Below are positions 22,514 through 31,100 of a stretch of DNA of 64,000 bases, piece by piece (positions within the stretch are counted from its first letter, which is position 1; each line of letters opens with the position of its first letter). The position numbers and the translations under genes are program-made. Under the pieces are notes generated by a model that was given only the letters and a program-made list of their open reading frames with translations, was not told the origin of the DNA and ran no database searches. The DNA comes from Acidobacteriota bacterium (GTDB lineage: Bacteria > Acidobacteriota > Thermoanaerobaculia > UBA5066), in the NCBI GenBank assembly GCA_029781975.1, contig JAKOVQ010000013.1, positions 1 to 64,000 on the forward strand. Reading direction: 5' to 3'.

Positions 22514-25099
22514 CTATACGCGGCGCGGGGGCGCCGGGTTCTCCCCGACGACGCGCATCAGGACGAAGGTCTGGTCGTCCGACTGCTCGGCTCCGTAGGT
22601 GAACTGCCTGATGTCCTCCAGGAGCTCGTCCGCGAGCTCTCCCAGGGGGGCTTCCGCGTGCCTCACGAGGGAAGCCTTGAGGCGCTCGTCCCCGAAGAAG
22701 TCCTGCTCCACCGACATCGCCTCGTTGAGGCCGTCGGTGTAGAAGAGGAGGAGGTCGCCCCTCCGGAGGAAGAGCGTCCTCGAATCGTACGAGGTGTCCT
22801 TCAGCGCGCCGAGCGGCAGCCGGTTCTCGGGCGCCGGGACCTCGGAGGCCTCCGCGGCCCCGGCCCGGACCAGGAGAGGGGTCGGCTGCCCTCCCATCGA
22901 GTAATGAAGGGTCAGCGCGTCGGGGTCGAGGAGGAAGTAGCCGAGGGAGACGAACATCCGGCGCTTGATCTCGTAGATGCGCCGGTTCGACTCCCGGAAG
23001 ACCGTGGCCGGGTCGGGATCGGCCATCGCCTTGGCGTAGACGATCTCCTTGGCGGCGACCATCAGGAGCGACGCGGGGATCGACTTGCCCGAGACGTCCC
23101 CGACGACGAGGGCCAGGCGGCCGGTCCCGCTTCCGTCCACGTGGAGGAAGTCGTAGAAGTCGCCCCCCACGACCTTCGCCGGCCGGCTGACGCCGAGGAG
23201 CTCGATGCCCGGGATCCGGGGGAGCTCCCGGGGAAAGAGGCTGACCTGGATGTCCCGGGCGATCTCGAGGTCGCGTTCCACCTCGGCCCGGCGCGTCAGC
23301 TGCTCGTGGAGCGCCGCTGCCTCGAGCCCGAGCGCCCCCTGGTTTGCGATCGTCGTCAGGTGGTCGAGGTCCTCCCGGCTGAGCTCCGCCTCCGACAGCT
23401 TCCCCCCCACGGCCAGGAGGCCCAAGAGGCGGCCCCGTGTCGCGACCGGGACCAGGAGCTTCGTCCCTCGCTGCCGCTGGGTGGCGAGGAACTCGCGGGA
23501 GACGGCGTCGAGCGTCCAGACGTCGAGGTCCGCGAGGGGGACCGGCTGGCCGCGCTCGATGACGAGCCGCGCGAGGCTCGCCCCGACCGGGAGCGCGACC
23601 GGCGAGCCGCCCCCCCGGGAGGGGACGAGGGAGCCGTCCTCGGACCGCGGGGTCAGGAGGTCGACGCGGGAGAGGCGGAGGAGCTCCGACGTCCGAGACG
23701 TCAGGAGGGCCTCCAGCTTGGGCCTCTCCAGCTGAGAGACGAGGTCCCGGCTCATGTCGAGGAGCGCCTTCTGGAAGTCGCCCCGGTCGCGGAAGAAGAG
23801 CCTGTCGACCGTCCCCTGCATCCGGCGCCGAAGCGGGTCGAACAGGAGGACGACGAGGAGGCCGAAGGAGAGCGCGATCAGGGGCGAGGAGAGGGGCGCC
23901 CGGGCCGAGACGACGGCGTTCCCCAGGACGACGGCCAGGGCGTAGAGCCCGGTCACCACGGCCGTCAGGAGGCCGTAGACGATGGAGCGCGAGACGATGA
24001 CGCGGACCTCGAACAGCCGGTACCTGACGATGGCGTACGCGAACGTGAGCGGGACGAGACCCATCGGGACGACGCCCCAGGCGAGGTACCTCTCGTTCCG
24101 GAAGAGCGCCGGGAAGTAGACCGCGAAGAGGACGAACGGCACGGTCCCCCCCAGCGTCCCGAGGAGGAGCGCGAGGACCGGACGCCTCACGTTTCGGTCC
24201 TCCGCCGTCCACCAGGAGTGCGCCAGGGCGAGGAGCCCCAGGACGAGGTAGTCGGCCAGGAGGATCCAGTTCGCGCGCGGCGCGCCGTAGACGAGGCCGG
24301 TGCGGTCCTTCGAGGCGGTGAGCGCCGTCATCTGGATGACGTAGAAGACCGGCGGGAGGGTGTAGAGGAGGACGAAGAGGAGGGGCGAACCGTTCAGGAA
24401 CCTCTGCAGGAGGACGAGCGGCCGCGCCGGCGGCTCCTCGCCGGGCCGCGGGTCGGCGAAGCGGAAGACCTTCGGGGCCGGGAAGAGGAGGAAGAAGTGG
24501 AGGAAGACGGCGGGGAGGAGGAAGAGGGCGAGAGCCCCCGCCACCTGGACGAAGTAGTCGATCCAGTAGTAGCTCGAGGGCCGGAGCCGGCAGACGAAGA
24601 GGAGCATGAAGAGGACGCAGAGGAGGAAGAAGACCTCCACCGCCGCGTCGCCCGACCGCCGCGAGTAGACGAACGCCCCCAGCGCGAGGAAGAGGAAGCC
24701 GAGGAGGGCGTAGGTGAGGTAGGCGAACGTCCCGAGCCGCGTGGGGCTCAGGACGACGTCCGTCTCGAAGACGTCGTCGCCGCGACGGACGAGGTAGCGG
24801 ACCGGCTCCCCCACGTTGTGCTGGCGGAGCTCCGCGGGGGCCTCCACCGGCGAGTTGAGCATCCGGTGGCCGATCCCGAGGATCGTGTCCCCCACCCGGA
24901 GCCCGGCCCGGTCGGCGGGCCCTCCGGGGACGAGGTCGCGGACCGCGATCCCGCCCGAGGAGTACGGATCGGGGACGACCCCGTCATACGGCCGCGGGAT
25001 GAACATGTCCACGACGGACATCCCCGCGATCAGGACCCCCAGGATCCCGACGGCGAGGATCAGCCCCCGGCGCGCCTTCGGTGAGAGCTCCCGCGTCAC
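22514..25099 (-). CDS. PDZ-multispan membrane-GAF-SpoIIE phosphatase
   Basis: Membrane-bound PP2C-type phosphatase, 861 residues from GTG 25099, chosen because GAGGAG precedes it by 5 nt; the frame is open upstream but collides with tmk. A first TM (10-32) is followed by a periplasmic PDZ domain (about 48-118, GGPADRAGLRVGDTILGI). About eight more hydrophobic segments run from 125 to 425, with the conserved RYRLFEV (359-365). A GAF domain (about 445-600), a coiled linker and the SpoIIE domain follow, with GGDFYD (645-650), GDVSGKS and FYTDGLNEA. The phosphatase target may be the STAS protein encoded 4 kb downstream. The same front end is found on the histidine kinase at 59530. Confidence 0.88.
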   Translation of the reverse strand: MTRELSPKARRGLILAVGILGVLIAGMSVVDMFIPRPYDGVVPDPYSSGGIAVRDLVPGGPADRAGLRVGDTILGIGHRMLNSPVEAPAELRQHNVGEPVRYLVRRGDDVFETDVVLSPTRLGTFAYLTYALLGFLFLALGAFVYSRRSGDAAVEVFFLLCVLFMLLFVCRLRPSSYYWIDYFVQVAGALALFLLPAVFLHFFLLFPAPKVFRFADPRPGEEPPARPLVLLQRFLNGSPLLFVLLYTLPPVFYVIQMTALTASKDRTGLVYGAPRANWILLADYLVLGLLALAHSWWTAEDRNVRRPVLALLLGTLGGTVPFVLFAVYFPALFRNERYLAWGVVPMGLVPLTFAYAIVRYRLFEVRVIVSRSIVYGLLTAVVTGLYALAVVLGNAVVSARAPLSSPLIALSFGLLVVLLFDPLRRRMQGTVDRLFFRDRGDFQKALLDMSRDLVSQLERPKLEALLTSRTSELLRLSRVDLLTPRSEDGSLVPSRGGGSPVALPVGASLARLVIERGQPVPLADLDVWTLDAVSREFLATQRQRGTKLLVPVATRGRLLGLLAVGGKLSEAELSREDLDHLTTIANQGALGLEAAALHEQLTRRAEVERDLEIARDIQVSLFPRELPRIPGIELLGVSRPAKVVGGDFYDFLHVDGSGTGRLALVVGDVSGKSIPASLLMVAAKEIVYAKAMADPDPATVFRESNRRIYEIKRRMFVSLGYFLLDPDALTLHYSMGGQPTPLLVRAGAAEASEVPAPENRLPLGALKDTSYDSRTLFLRRGDLLLFYTDGLNEAMSVEQDFFGDERLKASLVRHAEAPLGELADELLEDIRQFTYGAEQSDDQTFVLMRVVGENPAPPRRV

Positions 25100-25192
25100 C
25101 CGCTCCTCGTCGGGGCCGACCGGACCCGGCAGCCCCCTGATCCTCGCATTCTCCAGTATACGGGCGGCCGCCCCGGCGAGGTCCGGACGTGC

Positions 25193-25840
25193 ATGCGAGA
25201 ATCGCGCCCCGTGTCGCGGCGCGGACTCTTCCTGACGTTCGAAGGGATCGAGGGCTCGGGCAAGACGACCCAGCTCCGCCGCCTCGCGCGGACGCTCCGC
25301 CGCCTCGGCCTGCCCCTCCTCGTCACGCGCCAGCCCGGCGGGACGGCCGTCGGCCGGCGGCTCCGCCGCCTCCTCCTCGCCCCGGGCGCGCCGATCGACC
25401 CCCGGACGGAGCTCCTCCTGATGTTCGCGGACAGGAGGCAGCACCTGACCGAGACGATCGAGCCGGCGCTCGCCGCCGGGGTCCACGTCCTGTGCGATCG
25501 CTACACCGACGCCTCCCGGGCCTACCAGGGGGCGGGACGCCGGCTCGGCGTCGCGACGGTGGACCTCCTCCACGACACGTTCTGCAGGCGCGCCCCCGAC
25601 CGGACCTACCTCTTCGACTGCCCCGTCCCGACCGCCCTGGCGCGGATCGGCAGGCGGAAGGAGGGGCCGGACCGGATCGAGAGCGAGCGGGCCGCGTTCC
25701 ACCGCCGCGTCCGGCGGGCCTACCTCGACGGGGCGGCCGCCGAGCCGGAGCGGATCCTCGTCGTCGACGCCGCGCGGCCCGAGCGCGAGGTCGCCGAGGA
25801 GGTGCTGGCCGACGCGAGGCGCCTCCTGGCCCTCTCATGA
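25193..25840 (+). CDS. tmk: Thymidylate kinase
   Basis: Phosphorylates dTMP to dTDP. In 215 residues: P-loop FEGIEGSGKTTQ (16-27), the DR motif CDRYTDASRAYQGAGR with substrate contacts, and a LID region RRKEGPDRIE. The start is ATG 25193 (GTG 25211 is an alternative). It overlaps holB by ATGA at its 3' end, a pairing seen in many bacteria. It is divergent from the PDZ-SpoIIE phosphatase with 93 bp between the starts. Confidence 0.94.
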   Translation: MRESRPVSRRGLFLTFEGIEGSGKTTQLRRLARTLRRLGLPLLVTRQPGGTAVGRRLRRLLLAPGAPIDPRTELLLMFADRRQHLTETIEPALAAGVHVLCDRYTDASRAYQGAGRRLGVATVDLLHDTFCRRAPDRTYLFDCPVPTALARIGRRKEGPDRIESERAAFHRRVRRAYLDGAAAEPERILVVDAARPEREVAEEVLADARRLLALS

Positions 25841-26817
25841 CCGGGCTCGACTCCCCCGTCGTCCTCCTCGCCGGGCGGGGCTCCCGCCGTCTGGAGGCGG
25901 CCGCCCTCGACTCCGCCGCCGCGCTCCTCTGCCGCACCGGGCGAAGGGGAGCCGACTGCCCCGACTGCCGGCGGGTCGCCTCCCGCGAGCACCCCGACCT
26001 CCTCGTCGCCGCGCCCGAGCGGCGGCGCCGAGCCCACGTGCCGGAGTTCGACGAGTCGTCCGACAGCAAGGAGACGACCCTTCCGGCCGCGCTGGTCCGC
26101 GCCGTCGCGGCCGAGGCCTCCCGGCTCCCTTACGAGGCCGAGAGGCGGGTCCTCGTCCTCCTCGACGTCGACCGGACCGAGCCGGCCGCCTTCAGCGCCC
26201 TCCTCAAGGTGCTGGAGGAGCCGCCGCGGAAGGCGCGCTTCCTCCTGACGGCGACCCGGCCCCGCCTCCTCCCTCCGACGATCCTCTCGCGCGTCGTCCT
26301 CCGGAAGCTGCCGTCGCCCACGCGGGCCGATCTCGCCGCGGCCCTCGAGGTGGCCGGGCTCCCCGCCGAGGAGGCGGAGGCCCGCGCCGCGTTCGGCGCG
26401 GCCGACGCGGACGAGGCCCGGGGGATCGACCTGGCCGCCGCGCGCGCCCTGCGGGACGGGCTCCTCGAGGCCGCCTCGGGGCTCCTGCTCGGGCGGTCCC
26501 CCGGCTGGGCCCTCGTCCTGGCGGCCCGCCTCGCGGGCGAGGACGCGGCCGAGACCTCCGAGAGGCTCGACCTCCTCGCGCAGCTCCTGCGGGACGCCGC
26601 CGCGGCGACGGTCGACCCCGCCGGCCTCTCCCTTCGTCACCGGGAGCGGTTCCGCGACCTCCACCGTCTCGGCGAGGCCGGGGCCGAGGCGCTCCTCGGC
26701 GCCGCGGAGTCCGCGCTGAGGGATTCGGCCGACCTTACGGACTCGCGGCGGAACGCGCGCCTCGCGGCCGAGGCCTACGCCCTCCGCCTGGCGCGGACGC
26801 TCGCTCGTCCCGCCTGA
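25837..26817 (+). CDS. holB: DNA polymerase III delta-prime subunit
   Basis: Clamp-loader subunit of 326 residues. The segment LLDVDRTEPAAFSALLKVLEEPP and then LLTATRPRLLPPTILSRVV are hallmark delta-prime/gamma sequences (sensor region and SRC-like motif, here LSRVV). The P-loop is degenerate (LAGRGSRRLEAA), as in delta-prime, which does not hydrolyse ATP. The zinc motif C-x8-C-x2-C-x2-C is incomplete: C33, C42 and C45 are present but the fourth position is Val. ATG 25837 overlaps the tmk stop. Confidence 0.85.
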   Translation: MTGLDSPVVLLAGRGSRRLEAAALDSAAALLCRTGRRGADCPDCRRVASREHPDLLVAAPERRRRAHVPEFDESSDSKETTLPAALVRAVAAEASRLPYEAERRVLVLLDVDRTEPAAFSALLKVLEEPPRKARFLLTATRPRLLPPTILSRVVLRKLPSPTRADLAAALEVAGLPAEEAEARAAFGAADADEARGIDLAAARALRDGLLEAASGLLLGRSPGWALVLAARLAGEDAAETSERLDLLAQLLRDAAAATVDPAGLSLRHRERFRDLHRLGEAGAEALLGAAESALRDSADLTDSRRNARLAAEAYALRLARTLARPA

Positions 26818-26845
26818 GCGCAGGCCGTCCGCCGCCGCGCCCGCG

Positions 26846-28024
26846 TCACTCCTTCTCGAGCCAGATCTCCACGTCGGCCGCCTTCCCCTCCTCGACCTCC
26901 ACCTCCTTGGTCTGCGGCTCGAACCCCGGCCGCGTGACGGAGACGGTGTGCTTGCCGGGACGGACGGGGACCCCGCGCCGGCTGCTCACCTCGTCGGCCG
27001 TCCCGACGTAGCGGTCATCCACGTAGACCGCGGCATCGTCCGGGGTGACGTCGAGGCGAAGCCGCGAGGCGGAGGCCGGCGCCATCCGCGCGCTCCGGTC
27101 GTCTCCCTCGCCCCGTGTCTCGCCCCGGGTCTCGTCCCGGCGAACGTCGGTGCGCGGCCGGTCGTCGTCGGCGCTTTCGTCGTCCCAGCGGCCCACCCGG
27201 TCGTCCGCGCGTTCCCGGGCGGGGGGAGGGGGCGGAACCGCGCCGGGCCCGAACACGCGGCCGAGGGGCGTTCCGGTCTCCGGCGGGTCGAAGGAGCTGA
27301 GCTTCCCCTTCCCCGGAAGGAGGGTCATCTCGTTGTCGAGCGTCACCTCCTGCCCCCGCTTGACCTCGAGGTCGATCGACAGGGGCTGGTAGATGGGGTG
27401 CTTGAACTCCAGCTTGTACTTGCCGGGGAGGAGGTAGAGGGCGTCCGGGTAACCGTCGAAGTCGTCGGCCTGGCCGATCAGCTTCCCGTCGAGGTAGACC
27501 TGTGCCGAATCGGGCTCGACGTCGGTCTCCACGCGCGCGAAGCGCGAGGCGTACGGGCGCTCGGCCCCGTAGACGCGGGAGTAGACGACGCTCGGGCCCC
27601 AGTACCAGGGGTATCCCCAGCCCCAGGGGTAGCCCCAGCCCCAGCCGCCGTACCAGCCGACGGAAACGCGCGGGCCGTAGTAGGAGCGGTGACCGTAGTA
27701 AGACCCTCCCCCGTGGTAGGAGCCCCCGCCGCGATAGGAGCCGCCGCCGCGATAGGAGCCGCCGCCGTGGGAGGTGCCACCCCCGTGGAAGACGCCCCCG
27801 CCGCGGCCGGAGCTCCCGCCGTGGCTGGCGCCACCTCCGCCGCTGCCGCCTCCGTGGCTCCCCCCACCGCTCCCGCCGCGCTCCCCTCCTCCGCCCCGCT
27901 GGGCAAGGAGGGAGGGGGCGGGAAGGATGAGCGCAGCGCAGGCGAGAAGGATCGCCGCGGACCGCAGCCGACGCCGGCGGGGCTCGCTGCCGGACCGATC
28001 CGAGGAGATGGAAGTCAGCTGCAT
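26846..28024 (-). CDS. Exported PEGA-domain protein with Gly/Ser/Tyr/His repeats
   Basis: 392 residues. An N-terminal basic region and hydrophobic segment (about 21-41) form a signal peptide ending near LLAQR. Residues 42-115 are a low-complexity Gly/Ser tract with repeated GGGSYRGGGSYRGGGSYHGG units, followed by an aromatic Trp/Tyr/Gly segment (118-150). Two PEGA domains follow: about 163-240 (DSAQVYLDGKLIGQ) and about 325-392 (DDAAVYVDDRYVGTADE), linked by an acidic/Arg-rich stretch. Likely cell-surface or periplasmic, with no enzymatic motif. GGGAGG precedes ATG 28024. It is convergent with holB. Confidence 0.85.
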   Translation of the reverse strand: MQLTSISSDRSGSEPRRRRLRSAAILLACAALILPAPSLLAQRGGGGERGGSGGGSHGGGSGGGGASHGGSSGRGGGVFHGGGTSHGGGSYRGGGSYRGGGSYHGGGSYYGHRSYYGPRVSVGWYGGWGWGYPWGWGYPWYWGPSVVYSRVYGAERPYASRFARVETDVEPDSAQVYLDGKLIGQADDFDGYPDALYLLPGKYKLEFKHPIYQPLSIDLEVKRGQEVTLDNEMTLLPGKGKLSSFDPPETGTPLGRVFGPGAVPPPPPARERADDRVGRWDDESADDDRPRTDVRRDETRGETRGEGDDRSARMAPASASRLRLDVTPDDAAVYVDDRYVGTADEVSSRRGVPVRPGKHTVSVTRPGFEPQTKEVEVEEGKAADVEIWLEKE

Positions 28025-28147
28025 GGAAACCTCCCGGAGCCGGACGACCGGCCCCCGCAGGGGACCCCGGAGAATCCCGGGGAGCTTCGTTGCAAGCGTC
28101 CTGCCGGCCCCGCGCGACGACCGCGCGTCTCCGCGAGCGGACGTCCC

Positions 28148-31100
28148 TCAGGCAGGCGCACGACGTGCCCCCTGGTAGAACGCGTGGTTGAGGAGGTCGT
28201 CGTAGAGCCTGCCCGGGAGGGGGATCCCGGCCCGGTCGCAGGCCGCCGCGACCGGGCCAAGGGCGGAGTAGAGCGGCCCGAGCTTCCGGAAGCGCCAGCG
28301 GGGCGACTCGGAAGGGAGGAACGGGTTGCCCGCGAGCTCCGGCTGAAGGCGATAGAGCACGCCGATCGCCCCTCCGACGTGCCGCTGCCGTCGCAGGAAC
28401 CCCCCGAGGGTCTGGGGGTGGACGTGGCGGGTCGACGCGGCCTTCCGGTAGACGATCGGAATCCCCTGCCGGGAGAGCCGGTAGCCGAGCTCGATGTCCT
28501 CCCAGCCGTACGACGTGAAGGCCCCGTCGAACGGGTTCGCGGCCGCCACGTCCCGCGGGAGGGAGACGTTGGACGTGTAGAGGTTCGTGAAGGGGGCCTC
28601 CCGCCCGTCGGCGAGGAGGTCGAAGGAGAACTGCGCGCCGCGCCCGTTCACGAACTCCAGGAAGGGGGTGACGCGCATCCGCTCGCGGTGCCAGTCGGTG
28701 AACCCGATCACGGCGCACGGCGCGCCTTCCTGCCGGTGCGCCGCGACGTGCTCCTCGACGCAGCGGGGGTCGGGGATCGTGTCGTCCCCGAGGAAGAGGA
28801 CGAGGTCGCCGGTCGCGCGCGTCACGCCGAGGTTCCGCGCCTTCCCCTGCTTCTGGTTCGTCTGGTGAAGGGGGAGGAGGCTCAGCTCCGGGTGGGCATC
28901 GCGGTACTCGAGGAGCCTCTCGGTGGTGCCGTCGGTCGAGCCGTCGTCGACGACGACGACCTCGAGGTCGCGGTGGGTCTGCGCCCGGAGGGCGTCGAGC
29001 GTCTCGCGGAGGACCTCCCAGCGGTTGAAGGTCGGGATGACGACCGACACCCGTGAAGGGACCTTCCCGGGCGCCTCCTTCTCCGCGGGCCCGGGCCCGT
29101 CGACGAACCGGATCGAGCGGACGGCCGCTCCGAGGTGCCGGAAATCCCAGTTCCCGATCGCGCCGTGCGGGACCCCCGCGGGAGAATCGATCCGGAGGTC
29201 GAGGAGGCCGTCCTCCCCCGACGCCGCGCCGATCTCGACCGTGGTCCACGCCTCTCCCTCGATCGCCTGGACCGCTTCGCGTCCCCCGCAGGTGAGCCGG
29301 ACCTCTCCGGCCGGACGGGCGCAGGAGAGCTTCACCTCGCAGCGGAGGAGACCGGAGCGGGAGGGGCCGACCCGGAGGACGCAGCGAGCCCTCCCCGCCG
29401 TCCAGCGGAACGGACCCGCCCCGTCGTCGTCCCTCCCGTACCAGCCCCATCCGAGGCGGCTCTCCCCCGAGAACTCGCCCGGCAGGAGGAGCGGCGAGGG
29501 GAGCCACGTCTCCGGCGGCTCCCCGCCGCGGTACCGCGGCGGCTCGGGCGGCGCCGCCGGGTAGAGCGCGGGGGAGACGAGGCCGCGAGCCCTCAGCTCC
29601 CGGGGGCTCCGGACGCGGCGCCGGGCGAGCGCGCGCCTCTCGCGGAGGGTCCCGGGGAGCCGGCCGAGGTTCCAGAGGGCGGCGTGCGCGAGGAGCCGCC
29701 ACGCCCCGGCCCGGGCGAGAGTCTGAACGTGCCACCTCAGGACCTTGGCCAGCTCCAGCGGCTCCTCGTGCTTGAGGGCCGAGCGGATGCAGTGTCTCAG
29801 CCCCAGCTTCGCCCGCCACTCGAGCCCCTTCTCCTTCCTGGACGTCCCGAGGAACGCGTGGCGGACGACCGAGTCGCGGCAGACGACGACCCGCTTCCCG
29901 AGGAGCCAGAGCCGCCACCCGAGGTCGACGTCCTCGTGGTACATGAAGAAGGCCGGGTCGAAGCCGCCGAGCGAGAGGAAGTCCGCCTTTCGCATCGCCA
30001 TCGCGGCGGCCGTCGGGAAGAGGACCTCCTCGCAGCGCGGCCGGGGGTCGCCGGGTCCGTACGGGACGAACGGGAAGCGGAACCGGTGGTCCCAGGCGTA
30101 CCCGAGCCGCGTCATCCCGCCCCCTTCCCCGTTGAGGAGCTCGGGAAGGGCCAGGAGCCGGAGCGTCGAGCAGGTCGCGGCCACGTCGCCCTCCTCGCGG
30201 AGGGGGCGGAGGAGGGCGGGGAGCCAGCCGGGCTCGACGACCGTATCGGAGTTGAGGAGGACGACGAAGGCCCCCTTCGCCCTCTCGATCCCCACCCGGT
30301 TCGCCCCGCCGAACCCGAGGTTGGCGCCGGTCTCGACGATCGTCACCGAGGGGTGGTTCGCCCGCGTCCAGGCGACGCTGTCGTCGGACGAGCCGTTGTC
30401 GACGAGGATCACCTCCCCCGCGGAGGGCGGGCAGGCCTCGAGCGACGGGAGGCACTTCTCCAGGTGGTGCCTCCCGTTGAAGTTGACGATCACGACCGAC
30501 GCCAGCTCCGCCTCCCGTCCCTCGGCGGCGGTCCGCTCCACGGCGGACCGGATCCCTTCCACCGTCCCCGACGCCCGCTCCGCCTCGACGCGGACCTCCC
30601 GCGGGAGGTAGACGCCCTTGACGTGGGCCAGGAGCCGGGCGAGCGTCTCCGGCCCGTACCGGTGCGCGTGCTTCTCGAGGACCGCCACGCGGTGCCGGTG
30701 CTGTGCCGCCGCGCCGTCCGGGTCGTCGATGAACGACCCCGGGAAGAGCCGGTACTCCGCGACCGGGACGTCGACGAGCCGGAACGGCAGCTCGTCCGAG
30801 AGCCTCAGGAAGAGGTCCCAGTCCTCGAACCTCTCGAGCCCCGGGTCCATCCCGCCCGCGCGTCGGAGCGCCTCGAGCGGGAAGAGGGCCGCGTTGAGGG
30901 GGATGAAGTTCTCGAGGAGAAGCCCCTCGGACGAGAACGGCTCGGCGAACGAGCGGAACGGGGTCCGCGTCCGCCCCTCCCCTTCGCGCAGGTACCGGGA
31001 CGCCTCGACGCGCCCGTAGACCACTTCGTCCGGGCGGGCTTCCGCGACGAGCGCCGCGAGGCCGCCGGGAAGGAGGAGGTCGTCGTCGTCGAGGAAGTGG

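Noticed and set aside
21713-25084. Very long open frame (1123 codons) antisense to the TPR and PDZ-SpoIIE genes
   Set aside because: Composition is dominated by Arg/Glu/Asp/Val from the complementary codon positions, there is no domain, and it overlaps convincing genes. The same applies to antisense frames at 4975-7179, 29135-32212 and 59473-62205.
25100-25702. N-terminal extension of the PDZ-SpoIIE phosphatase frame
   Set aside because: It overlaps tmk on the other strand, is low-complexity Arg/Pro sequence, and the GTG at 25099 has a proper ribosome site.
26034-26128. Mobile elements, CRISPR arrays or integration sites anywhere in the window
   Set aside because: No transposase, integrase, terminal inverted repeats with target duplications, or spaced direct repeats were seen. 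The coordinates given are only a placeholder inside holB.
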